A stretch of DNA of 11,037 bases from DATKEU01 sp036493295 (GTDB lineage Bacteria > Myxococcota_A > Polyangia > Fen-1088), in the NCBI GenBank assembly GCA_036493295.1, contig DASXQB010000543.1, forward strand, positions 1 through 11,037. Direction: 5' to 3'. The notes below the pieces were generated by a model. The model made no database searches. It was not told the origin of the DNA and was given only the letters and a program-made list of their open reading frames with translations. The position numbers and the translations under genes were made by a program. Positions 1-6,668 of the stretch are shown piece by piece. Numbering within the stretch: position 1 is the first letter of the stretch; each line of letters begins with the position of its first letter.

Positions 1-182
1 TTGGCCGTGCCGTGGCGAACGACGTCGGTCAGAAGGGTGGCGATGATGATCAGCACCAGCAGCGTGGCGGCGCCGCAGCTCACCATCAGCGCGCCGTCGC
101 CCAGGCGGCTGCGCAAGCGGCGGGCAAACACCGACGGTCGCGCGGCCATCGCCGCTGGTGCGGCGCTTCGTGGCGCGTTCAT
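1..182 (-). CDS. pstA: Phosphate ABC transporter permease PstA (N-terminal part, runs off window)
   Basis: The first 60 residues of a membrane protein can be read on the minus strand before the window ends. PstA is the second permease subunit of the PstSCAB phosphate importer of the inner membrane, pairing with PstC to form the channel. The ATG overlaps the TGA stop of pstC as ATGA, the tight coupling expected of pstC-pstA. Residues 1-31 are a basic cytoplasmic tail rich in Ala and Arg. Residues 32-53 (ALMVSCGAATLLVLIII...) form one hydrophobic helix, as in the first membrane segment of PstA. The family's EAA loop lies outside the window, so the name rests on position directly after pstC plus the helix. 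Confidence is good but not complete. pstB and phoU may follow outside the window; that is inference. Confidence 0.8.
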   Translation of the reverse strand, partial: MNAPRSAAPAAMAARPSVFARRLRSRLGDGALMVSCGAATLLVLIIIATLLTDVVRHGTA

Positions 183-1213
183 AGCGCCATGCCCAGCTTG
201 CGCTTCATGCGGCGGATGGCCAGGTCGCCGATCAGATTGATGCCGAAGGTGATGACGAACAGGAACGTCCCCAGAAAAAACAGCACCGTGTAGTGGGCGC
301 CACCGAAGACCACCTCGGCCAGCTCGGCGGCGATGGTGGCGGACAGCGTGCGCACCGAATCGACGAAACTGGCCGAGGTGATGGCGGCGTTTCCCGACGC
401 CATCAACACCACCATCGTCTCGCCCACCGCTCGGCCCAGGCCCAGGGCGATGGCGGCGGCGATGCCGGGGCTGGCCGCCGGGATCAGCACGCGCAGCACG
501 GTTTGATAGCGGGCCGCGCCCAGCGCCGTCGACGCTTCGATGTAGCTCGGCGGCACGGCGCCGAAGGCTTCCTCGCTGATGGTGAAGACGACCGGGATGA
601 TGGCGAACGACAGCGCCACACCGGCCACCAGCGCGTTCAGCCGCGATTCCAGCCCCAGCAGATCCTGAAACCACGACGCCATCACCATCAAAGCAAAAAA
701 GCCCAGCACCACCGACGGCACACCGGCCAGAAGCTCGATGGCTGGCTTGACGATTTCCCGGGTGCGGCGACCGGCGTATTGCGACAGATACAGCGCCGCG
801 GCCACACCCAGCGGAACCGCCACCAGCATCGCCACCAGGCTGATCTTCAGCGTTCCCAAAATCAGCGGCCAGATTCCGAACTTCGGGACGTCGGAGACCG
901 GCTGCCAGATGTGCGCGGGAGCGTCGTAGCCGGGCCACGCCTGCGCGGTCCACATCTTGTCCAGCGTGACTTCCTGGTGAACGTTCGCGCTGAAGAAAAG
1001 CGGCAGCGCTTCCTTGGCCACGAAGGCGAAGATCAAGATCACCGCCGCGATGGCGGTCATCGCTGTTACGCGGATGCCCACCTCGGCGACGCGGTGCCAG
1101 GCCGGCGCCATCGCCGGAACGTACGTACCGCGGATGGCGGGCAGTCGGGGCAGCGCCGTCGATTGCTCCGACGGAGGGAGCGACGCGTTGACGGTCCCGC
1201 CCGTGGTGGTCAC
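179..1213 (-). CDS. pstC: Phosphate ABC transporter permease PstC
   Basis: Inner-membrane permease subunit of the high-affinity phosphate importer; it receives phosphate from PstS and forms the channel with PstA. From the GTG at 1213 it is 344 residues, close to the usual 300-340. A polar N-terminal tail is followed by about six membrane segments (near 48-69, 114-144, 155-180, 191-212, 247-270, 308-330). The periplasmic loop 87-122 carries the WxxxxWxxxxAxxxIW pattern and the run GIWPLILGTL typical of PstC. The EAA-type loop that contacts the ATPase is at about 223-251 (SYIEASTALGA ... RVLIPAASPGI), followed by LGLGRAVGETM, a strong PstC signature. The frame stays open upstream to a TTG at 1276, but that codon lies inside a Pho box. 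The GTG at 1213 is therefore preferred, although no clear Shine-Dalgarno precedes it; an ATG at 1111 is another option. The stop overlaps the start of pstA. Confidence 0.93.
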   Translation of the reverse strand: MTTTGGTVNASLPPSEQSTALPRLPAIRGTYVPAMAPAWHRVAEVGIRVTAMTAIAAVILIFAFVAKEALPLFFSANVHQEVTLDKMWTAQAWPGYDAPAHIWQPVSDVPKFGIWPLILGTLKISLVAMLVAVPLGVAAALYLSQYAGRRTREIVKPAIELLAGVPSVVLGFFALMVMASWFQDLLGLESRLNALVAGVALSFAIIPVVFTISEEAFGAVPPSYIEASTALGAARYQTVLRVLIPAASPGIAAAIALGLGRAVGETMVVLMASGNAAITSASFVDSVRTLSATIAAELAEVVFGGAHYTVLFFLGTFLFVITFGINLIGDLAIRRMKRKLGMAL

Positions 1214-1256
1214 CCGCCGAAATAGACCACGGAGGGGTGTCTTCAAAGTGGCGTGT

Positions 1257-1276
1257 CGGTGACATTTCCGTGACAA
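1257..1276 (-). promoter_or_regulatory. Pho box of the pstC-pstA unit
   Basis: Read on the minus strand, this is TTGTCACGGAAATGTCACCG. It holds two TGTCA direct repeats with starts exactly 11 bases apart, the PhoB-box architecture known from E. coli (CTGTCAT-N4-CTGTCAT). About 11 bases further along the minus strand lies a weak -10-like TTTGAA (1247-1242). This would put transcription start near 1235, roughly 20 bases before the GTG of pstC. The repeats are seen directly; binding by a PhoB-type regulator is inferred from the motif and the gene it precedes. Confidence 0.8.
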
Positions 1277-1342
1277 ATGCTGTGTTTTTCGCCTTAACCA
1301 CGACTTTCGACGACGCCGGCGGCGAGACGAAAAGTTGCGACG

Positions 1343-1362
1343 TTGTCACGGCGATGTCACCG
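1343..1362 (+). promoter_or_regulatory. Pho box of pstS
   Basis: TTGTCACGGCGATGTCACCG on the plus strand, with TGTCA at 1344-1348 and 1355-1359, again 11 bases apart. It matches the box in front of pstC at 18 of 20 positions but faces the other way. A -10-like GATACC at 1374-1379 follows about a dozen bases later, where a PhoB-dependent promoter would have it. That predicts transcription start near 1385 and a leader of about 50 bases before pstS. Confidence 0.8.
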
Positions 1363-1437
1363 GCGGGCGGCAGGATACCGGCGCAGAACGAACACCGCGA
1401 CGAGCGGCAGACCGACAACGGAAAGAGGAGACGACGA

Positions 1438-2265
1438 ATGAAGATGAAAATTCTTCTATGCGCTTGCGTGGCCTGTTTGCTCAGCGTGCCCAGCATGGCC
1501 AGCGCGGGGACGCTGACCGTGAAAGGCTCGGACACCATGGTGGTGCTGGGCCAGCGCTGGGCCGAGGCGTACATGAAGCGGCACCCGGAGACCAGCATCC
1601 AGGTCACCGGCGGCGGCTCTGGCACGGGCATCAGCGCTCTCATCAACGGCACCACCGACATCTGCGAGGCGTCGCGCAACATGAAGGACGCAGAGAAGAA
1701 GCAGCTTCTGGAGAAAGGCGCGGTGGCCACGGAGATCCCGGTGGCCAAAGACGGCCTGTCGGTCTACGTCAATTCAAACAACCCGATCAAAGAGCTGACC
1801 ATGGCCCAGCTGAAGGACATCTTCACGGGCAAGGAGACCACCTGGAAACCGGTGGGTGGCGGAGATTCGAAGATCATCCCGTACTCGCGGGAGAACAGCT
1901 CGGGCACGTACGTGTTCTTCAAGGAGCACGTGCTACTGAACGCCGACTACACGCCGCGCGCGCAGGCCATGCCGGGCACCGCCGCGGTGGTGAACGCGGT
2001 CAGCAAAGAAAAGTTCGGCATCGGCTACGGCGGCGCCGCCTACGCCAAGGGGGTCAAGGTTCTGCCGGTGAAGAAAGACGGCGGATCGCCGGCCATCGGC
2101 CCGTCGGAAGAGACCGTGCGCAACGGAACCTATCCGCTGTCGCGGCCGCTGTTCTTTTACGTGCGCGGCATCCCCAACGGCGAAGCCAAGGCGTTCATCG
2201 ACTGGGTCCTGGGCCCCGACGGCCAGAAGATCGCGCAAGAGGTCGGCTACTACCCTTTAAGGTAA
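1438..2265 (+). CDS. pstS: Periplasmic phosphate-binding protein PstS
   Basis: Captures phosphate in the periplasm and hands it to PstC/PstA. The product is 275 residues. Residues 1-23 form a signal peptide (KMK, hydrophobic core, SMASA cleavage site). The mature protein begins GTLTVKGSDTM, where the SDTM loop (31-34) is the first phosphate-contact segment of the family. SGTG (61-64) and SRENSSGT (150-157) are the further anion-binding loops, and GIGYGG (194-199) and YPLSRPLFFYV (232-242) are typical C-terminal PstS patterns. The length suits the compact PstS_2 type (TIGR02136-like) rather than the ~346-residue E. coli form. The ATG at 1438 is chosen because AGAGGAG sits 7 bases upstream and the signal peptide starts there. 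The frame is open back to 1237, but that stretch crosses the Pho box and is not protein-like. Transcribed divergently from pstC; no terminator is visible in the 1-base gap to the convergent deacylase gene. Confidence 0.95.
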   Translation: MKMKILLCACVACLLSVPSMASAGTLTVKGSDTMVVLGQRWAEAYMKRHPETSIQVTGGGSGTGISALINGTTDICEASRNMKDAEKKQLLEKGAVATEIPVAKDGLSVYVNSNNPIKELTMAQLKDIFTGKETTWKPVGGGDSKIIPYSRENSSGTYVFFKEHVLLNADYTPRAQAMPGTAAVVNAVSKEKFGIGYGGAAYAKGVKVLPVKKDGGSPAIGPSEETVRNGTYPLSRPLFFYVRGIPNGEAKAFIDWVLGPDGQKIAQEVGYYPLR

Positions 2266-2266
2266 A

Positions 2267-2737
2267 TCACAACGTGGCGATCGACCCGACGGTGGCGGCG
2301 ACGGCACGCAGGTAGTCGGCGGGCGCGAGGACGATCTGCGTGCCGCGGATGCCGGCGGAGACCGCGACGCGATCGTAAAGTTCGATGGTCTCGTCGACGA
2401 AAACCGGATACGCCTTCTTGGCGCCCAGAACGGTGACGCCGCCGCGGATGTAACCAGTCAGCGGCTGCACCTCTTTCAACGGCACGGTTTCCACGCGCCG
2501 ATCGCCCGACAGCCGCGCCAGCGCCTTCAGATCCAGCGCGCCGCTGCCTGGCAGCACGGCGAACAGCACGCCGGTGCGATCGCCGCGCGCGACCAGCGTC
2601 TTCCACACTTGATCCAGCGGCAGGCCGACCTTGGCGGCGACGTTTTCGGCCGACAGATTCTCTGGATCGACGTCGTATTCGCGGAGCTCGTAGGCGATGC
2701 CCAGGCGATCCAGCATGCGCGCGGCGTTGGTCTTCAC
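2267..2737 (-). CDS. ybaK: YbaK/EbsC-family aminoacyl-tRNA deacylase
   Basis: A cytoplasmic single-domain trans-editing protein of 156 residues, the normal family length (E. coli YbaK is 159). Family members hydrolyse mischarged tRNA, in the YbaK case Cys-tRNA(Pro), protecting translation fidelity. The essential lysine is present in QVWKTL (K46, aligned by eye with the VYKTL of E. coli YbaK). The conserved glycine-rich loop TGYIRGGVTVLGAKK (94-108) and the C-terminal SAGIRGTQIVLAPADY (127-142) fit the family. The GTG at 2737 is chosen as start because AAGGGC lies a few bases upstream and the N-terminus then aligns with YbaK; a TTG at 2776 would overlap the preceding gene. It starts 13 bases after the TAG of the TPR gene, so the two are probably cotranscribed. 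Which mischarged tRNA it edits cannot be decided from sequence alone. Confidence 0.9.
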   Translation of the reverse strand: MKTNAARMLDRLGIAYELREYDVDPENLSAENVAAKVGLPLDQVWKTLVARGDRTGVLFAVLPGSGALDLKALARLSGDRRVETVPLKEVQPLTGYIRGGVTVLGAKKAYPVFVDETIELYDRVAVSAGIRGTQIVLAPADYLRAVAATVGSIATL

Positions 2738-2750
2738 GCGCGCGCCCTTG

Positions 2751-5700
2751 CTACGGCGCCGCGCCCAGGCTGGCAAGCTGCTGCTGCACCTCGTGCCGCG
2801 AGGGCGCGTCGGCCGGCGCCAGCGTCAGATATTTTTTGAACGCCGCCACCGCGGCGGCGCGCGAGCCCTTCGATTTTTCCGCCACGCCCAGCTGGTAATA
2901 AAGATCGGACAGCCACTGCACGCCGGGCGGCGCCTTGGCCGCGGCCTGCCGCAGATGTCCCACCGCCGCCGCCACCTGTCCTTGATCCATTTCCCAGCGG
3001 CCCAGGTGATACGCCACTTCGCTGTTGTCGGGCGCGGCGTGCACCGCCGCTCGCCAGGCGGCCACCGCTTTGGCCGTGGCGCCGATGCGATCGTAGGCGT
3101 TGCCCAGCAGCATCCACCCGTCGCCGTTACCCGGCGCCACCTTGACCGCCGCCTCCAAGATCGGCACCGCGTGGTCGGTGTCGCCGCGCGCCACCAGGAT
3201 CCGCCCGCGCGCCACCATCGCGTCGGGCAGCGCGCCCGCCTGCTCGTATTCGGCCAGGGCTTTTTCTTCGCTGCCGCCGTCGGCCAGGGCGCGGCCGTGT
3301 TCATAGTGCAGCTCGGGCGTGCTCTCGAAGGACAGCGCGCGCCGCAGATCGGCCAGCGCGCCCGCCACGTCGCCGCCGGCCAGCCGCACCTTGCCCAGCC
3401 ACAGCAGTGCGCCCGGCGTCTGCGGCGCGTCTGCCACCAATTTTTCCAGCAGGGCGCGGGCCGCCGGCGCGCGGCCCACCTCGAACAACAGCTTTGCCGC
3501 CGCCAGTCGCGCGGCGAACGACGCCTTGCCAGCGTCTATCTCCGCTTGGTAAAGCGCCATCGCCTTGCCGCGCTCGCCGGCCGCTACCAGCAACTGGGCC
3601 AGGCGCGGGCGCAGCTCGGGAACACCTGGATCGTCAGCCAGCAACGATTCCAGCTCGCGCCGAGCGCCGGTCATGTCGTGGGCGGCTTCCAGGGCGGTGG
3701 CCAATCCCAGCCGCGCCGCCGGATCTTTCGGATTTTGCGCCAGCAGGTCTTTGAAGGTCTTGCGCGCGCGTTCGTTGTCGCCGGCGGTCAGCTGGGCCTG
3801 CCCCAGCGCCACCTGCAGCGTGGCCGGCGCCGCCCCCGCCGCCTGCGCGCGCTTGAGCACGGCCACCGCTTCCGCGGTCCGGTTCTGCTTCAACAACAGC
3901 GCGCCCAGCTGCAAGCTGGCCGGCACGAACCGCTGGTCGACAGCCAGCGTCTCTTCATATGATCGCGCCGCCGCCGCCAGATCGGGCGGCGTTTGCAGCT
4001 CGGCAGCGCGCCCGCGCCAGAACGATGCGCGCGGATCGACGGGCGTCGTCTGCCCCTTGGTGGCCGGTGGATCCAGCAGCGCCAGTCCGCCGGCGCGGTT
4101 GCCGTTTTCGATCAGCACCGCGGCGGTGGCGAAACGCAGCTCGTGCGCCGGCACCGCCGCCGGTATGGCCGGCGCGCCCGGCAGCGCCGCGGCGAACCTG
4201 GCCACCGCGTCGCGCAGGCGACCTTGCGCCAGCAACGCTTCGCCCGCCGCCGCCAGCGCCGCCGGGCTGGTGGCGTCCTTGGCCAGCGCCTTGTCGATCG
4301 CCGCCGCCGCCTCGCCGGACTTTCCCTGCGCCGCCAGCGCGCGCGCGATGATGGCCAGCGCCTCGGCTTGCGACGCTGCCGACGCGTTGCCGGCACTGTC
4401 CGCCAGCAGGCGATTGGCAAGCGTGATGCGCGCATCGGGCGGGTAGCCCCCGGTGCGGATCAATCCCAGCCCCGCCTCAAAGTGACCGGGCGACGACGCC
4501 AGGACGTCTTTGTAGGTGGCCGCAGCCGCTGCGGTGTTGCCGCTTTCTTCTTTCGCGCGGGCCAGACCAAAACCAAACGCCACCCGGTTCCGGAATTGAG
4601 TCAGTCCTTCCTTGAAGACGCTCTCCGCGGCGGCGGGCTTGCGCTGGCCGAGCGCGATCCACCCGGTCAGCAACAGATGCTCTGGCGATGGATCGGCCGT
4701 TGCCGCGCCTTCTTCCAGCACCCGGCCGGCCTCTCGCGTGCGGCCCTTGGCCAAGGCGATCCAGGCCCGGGCGCGGAGCAGCGTCGGCGCGGTGGCCCGC
4801 GAGGGAAAGGGATGCGGCGGAATTTCCGCCAGCGTGGCGTCGGCACGGGCGGTGCGCGCTCTTTCGCCGTGGTGCAGGACCACGAACTCGGCCAGCAGCT
4901 CGGCGGCTGCGGCGCGCAGGGCGGCGGTGCGCGGGCGGTTGTTGATCTCGTCCAGCAGCAGCGTCGCGCCGCGCTGGTAAGCCGCGTATTTGTCGGCCGC
5001 GATCCCAGCCGCCGCGTCGCCCAGGATGGCCGCCGGTGCTGGTTCGGCAATCAAGTGGTCGCCGAGATCAAACACCAGGAACGCCACCGCCACCGCCGCC
5101 ACCAGCAGAGTGGCCGCTGCGCCGATGATCAGAGGCTTGCGCGAGCGGGCCGGCGGTTCTTCGGCGCGCGGCTTGGCCGCGGTCAGCGTGCGGCCCCGCG
5201 CAGCCAGAGCCGCGGGCACGCCGCCGACGGGCGCGGTGGCGGCGGCTCCGGTTTCGCCCGCGCCGGTGGTGGGTGCGGCGCTGGCCGGCGCCGGCATCAA
5301 GCCCACGCCCGACGACGGTCCGGTCTCGAAGCCGATCAGCGGCGCCGACGCCGGCGATGGTGCCTCGGCCGGCGGAGCGGCGTCATCGACGGTCAGCGGC
5401 GCCGAGCCGTCGGTCGCTGCGGTCGAGCCGTCGCCGGGCGGCGGAGGCGTCGCGCCCGGTGGCGCCGCCTCGGACGCGCGCGTTTCCCCTTCCAGTTCCA
5501 GCGGGGCCAGCGTCGACAGATCGACGGGCGCCAGCCCCGGCGGGCTGGCGACGTCGGGCGCGGTCACCATTGGTTCGGGCGGCGGCGGCAACGGCTGGCC
5601 AAGCGCGGCGTCCAGCGGCGCCAGCTCCAGATCGCCGACCTCGCCGAGATCGCGCTCGCCCCAGGACGATGCCGCCGACGACTCCGCCGCATCACCACCA

Positions 5701-5906
5701 GGCGCGTTCGTTGCCGCATCGGGCGGCGCCGGTGCCTCCGGGATCAGCTGGGCGATCGGCTGCCAGCGCCTTCGATCCGGCGAGACCTCCTCGCCGCCGT
5801 CCAGCTGGCCTTTGCTCAATAAGTCGGCGATCGCGTCTTTCGACAGGGGACCGATCAAATCGCCGGTTGTCCGTCGAACGTAGAAGCGGTCTCCCGTTTC
5901 GGCCAT
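2751..5906 (-). CDS. GYF-like domain, membrane-anchored TPR-repeat protein
   Basis: A 1051-residue protein of unknown specific role. Residues 8-53 (FYVRRTTGDLIGPLSKDAIADLL ... GGEEVSPDRRRWQPI) match the pattern of the bacterial GYF_2/DUF4339 domain: aromatic start, GxxxGPLS turn, LLxxGxL, final WxPI. A low-complexity Pro/Ala linker with short acidic Leu-rich pieces follows (about 56-256). Next come a basic stop-transfer segment (RSRKP, 254-258) and one membrane helix (about 258-279). The rest, about 300-1050, is alpha-helical TPR-type repeats, perhaps 15 or more, clearest at 660-1035 (for example GDNERARKTFKDLLAQNPKD and GDTDHAVPILEAAVKVAPGN). The N-terminal domain should be cytoplasmic and the TPR array periplasmic, by the positive-inside rule. 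Such arrays usually scaffold protein complexes. The ATG at 5906 has AGGGCACC just upstream. The ybaK-like gene follows on the same transcript. Confidence 0.88.
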   Translation of the reverse strand: MAETGDRFYVRRTTGDLIGPLSKDAIADLLSKGQLDGGEEVSPDRRRWQPIAQLIPEAPAPPDAATNAPGGDAAESSAASSWGERDLGEVGDLELAPLDAALGQPLPPPPEPMVTAPDVASPPGLAPVDLSTLAPLELEGETRASEAAPPGATPPPPGDGSTAATDGSAPLTVDDAAPPAEAPSPASAPLIGFETGPSSGVGLMPAPASAAPTTGAGETGAAATAPVGGVPAALAARGRTLTAAKPRAEEPPARSRKPLIIGAAATLLVAAVAVAFLVFDLGDHLIAEPAPAAILGDAAAGIAADKYAAYQRGATLLLDEINNRPRTAALRAAAAELLAEFVVLHHGERARTARADATLAEIPPHPFPSRATAPTLLRARAWIALAKGRTREAGRVLEEGAATADPSPEHLLLTGWIALGQRKPAAAESVFKEGLTQFRNRVAFGFGLARAKEESGNTAAAAATYKDVLASSPGHFEAGLGLIRTGGYPPDARITLANRLLADSAGNASAASQAEALAIIARALAAQGKSGEAAAAIDKALAKDATSPAALAAAGEALLAQGRLRDAVARFAAALPGAPAIPAAVPAHELRFATAAVLIENGNRAGGLALLDPPATKGQTTPVDPRASFWRGRAAELQTPPDLAAAARSYEETLAVDQRFVPASLQLGALLLKQNRTAEAVAVLKRAQAAGAAPATLQVALGQAQLTAGDNERARKTFKDLLAQNPKDPAARLGLATALEAAHDMTGARRELESLLADDPGVPELRPRLAQLLVAAGERGKAMALYQAEIDAGKASFAARLAAAKLLFEVGRAPAARALLEKLVADAPQTPGALLWLGKVRLAGGDVAGALADLRRALSFESTPELHYEHGRALADGGSEEKALAEYEQAGALPDAMVARGRILVARGDTDHAVPILEAAVKVAPGNGDGWMLLGNAYDRIGATAKAVAAWRAAVHAAPDNSEVAYHLGRWEMDQGQVAAAVGHLRQAAAKAPPGVQWLSDLYYQLGVAEKSKGSRAAAVAAFKKYLTLAPADAPSRHEVQQQLASLGAAP

Positions 5907-5935
5907 TCAGGTGCCCTGTGGCGGCAATCATGGCC

Positions 5936-5962
5936 ACGTCAGGGCGCCCTATCTTACGTCAG
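5936..5962. repeat. ACGTCAG direct repeat flanking a 10-bp palindrome
   Basis: ACGTCAG occurs at 5936-5942 and again at 5956-5962, exactly 20 bases (about two helical turns) apart. The perfect palindrome AGGGCGCCCT (5941-5950) lies between them. All of this sits at the putative promoter of the TPR gene in the 168-base divergent gap, so it may be an operator. No known regulator is assigned. Confidence 0.35.
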
Positions 5963-5978
5963 CGAGAATTCGCCGCAA
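5951..5978 (-). promoter_or_regulatory. Possible promoter of the TPR-ybaK unit
   Basis: On the minus strand a -35-like TTGCGG (5978-5973) and a -10-like TAAGAT (5956-5951) are separated by 16 bases, giving a start near 5944 and a leader of about 38 bases. The match is only moderate, and the exact elements used by myxobacterial RNA polymerase vary. Confidence 0.3.
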
Positions 5979-6030
5979 AGCTGCCGCGCCGCCACCGCCC
6001 CTCCGACGATCTTTGCAAAGTTGTTGAGCC

Positions 6031-6047
6031 CGGCGTCATTGACGCCG
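6031..6047. promoter_or_regulatory. 17-bp palindrome, operator-like
   Basis: CGGCGTCA-T-TGACGCCG is a perfect inverted repeat with 8-base arms and a single central base, starting 44 bases before the ATG at 6075. Such a short centre makes a protein-binding site more likely than an RNA hairpin. It lies where a promoter or operator for the secreted-protein/matrixin pair is expected. The regulator is unknown. Confidence 0.45.
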
Positions 6048-6074
6048 ATACGGCCGGGGTGTCAAGACTGGCGC

Positions 6075-6668
6075 ATGCGGAATGGGTTTCGTTTGCCGGT
6101 GATCGTCGCCAGCGTGATCGGCGCACTTTTGGGTTGGCCGCCGCGCGCTGTCCGGGCCTCGACGTCGTTGGCGCTGGGCCTTGACGATCTGGTGGCGCGC
6201 GCGACGCTGGTGGTGGCGGCGACGCCGGTTCGTTCGACGGCGGTCTGGGAAGATTCGTCGGGCGGCCGCGGCCGCCGCATCGTCACCTATACCCAGATGC
6301 GCGTCGAGCAAGTCATCGACGGCAGCGCGCCGGCCGAGCTGTGGATTCGCACCCTGGGTGGCAGCATCGGTGACATCGGCCAGCGCGTCGACGGCGAGGC
6401 GGTCCTGGCGCTCGGCCGTCCGTGTTTGTTTTTCCTGCGCCGCTTTCCCGACGGGCCGCACGGCGTGGTGGGAATGGCGCAAGGGCAATTTCCGCTCGAC
6501 GGCGCCAGCGTCGGACCGACCAGCCGCCTGCACCGCTTCCCGGTCCTGCCGCGATTGGAACGCCCGCCCGCGGGCGCGTCGCTGTCGATCGCGCCGACGC
6601 TAGAAGGCAAGACCCTCGAGCAAGCGGCGCGATTGATTCACGCCGCGCGGGTCGATCATGCGCCGTAA
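6075..6668 (+). CDS. Secreted protein of unknown function, coupled to matrixin protease
   Basis: A 197-residue product whose first 28 residues are a signal peptide (MRNGFR, hydrophobic core, AVRA before STS), so it should be exported. The mature part begins LGLDDLVARATLVVAATPV, followed by RRIVTYTQMRVEQVIDG (67-83), LWIRTLGGSIGDIGQRVDGEA (89-109) and LGRPCLFFLRR (113-123). This alternating strand pattern suggests a compact beta-rich fold, possibly OB/NTR-like, but no named domain is claimed. The final 45 residues are proline-rich and then helical. The ATG at 6075 is chosen because it starts a proper signal peptide; a TTG at 6021 is in frame but would put a polar leader before it. The stop lies 11 bases inside the matrixin gene, so the two are translated together. 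This suggests that the product partners, folds or restrains the protease, which is inference only. Confidence 0.8.
   Translation: MRNGFRLPVIVASVIGALLGWPPRAVRASTSLALGLDDLVARATLVVAATPVRSTAVWEDSSGGRGRRIVTYTQMRVEQVIDGSAPAELWIRTLGGSIGDIGQRVDGEAVLALGRPCLFFLRRFPDGPHGVVGMAQGQFPLDGASVGPTSRLHRFPVLPRLERPPAGASLSIAPTLEGKTLEQAARLIHAARVDHAP

Noticed and set aside
293..1225. Plus-strand open frame opposite pstC
   Set aside because: Its product is an Arg/Gln/His-rich low-complexity sequence; pstC on the other strand has clear family motifs.
1237..1437. N-terminal extension of pstS
   Set aside because: It would cross the Pho box and predicted promoter and would place polar sequence before a good signal peptide; a strong ribosome binding site supports the ATG at 1438.
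2697..5883. Long open frames on the plus strand opposite the TPR gene
   Set aside because: Their translations are dominated by Arg, Ala, Gly, Gln and Pro with no domain pattern, as expected from the antisense of GC-rich coding DNA, while the minus frame gives a coherent domain order.
6021..6074. TTG start giving 18 extra residues to the secreted protein
   Set aside because: The extension crosses the 17-bp palindrome and would bury the signal peptide behind a polar, proline-containing leader.
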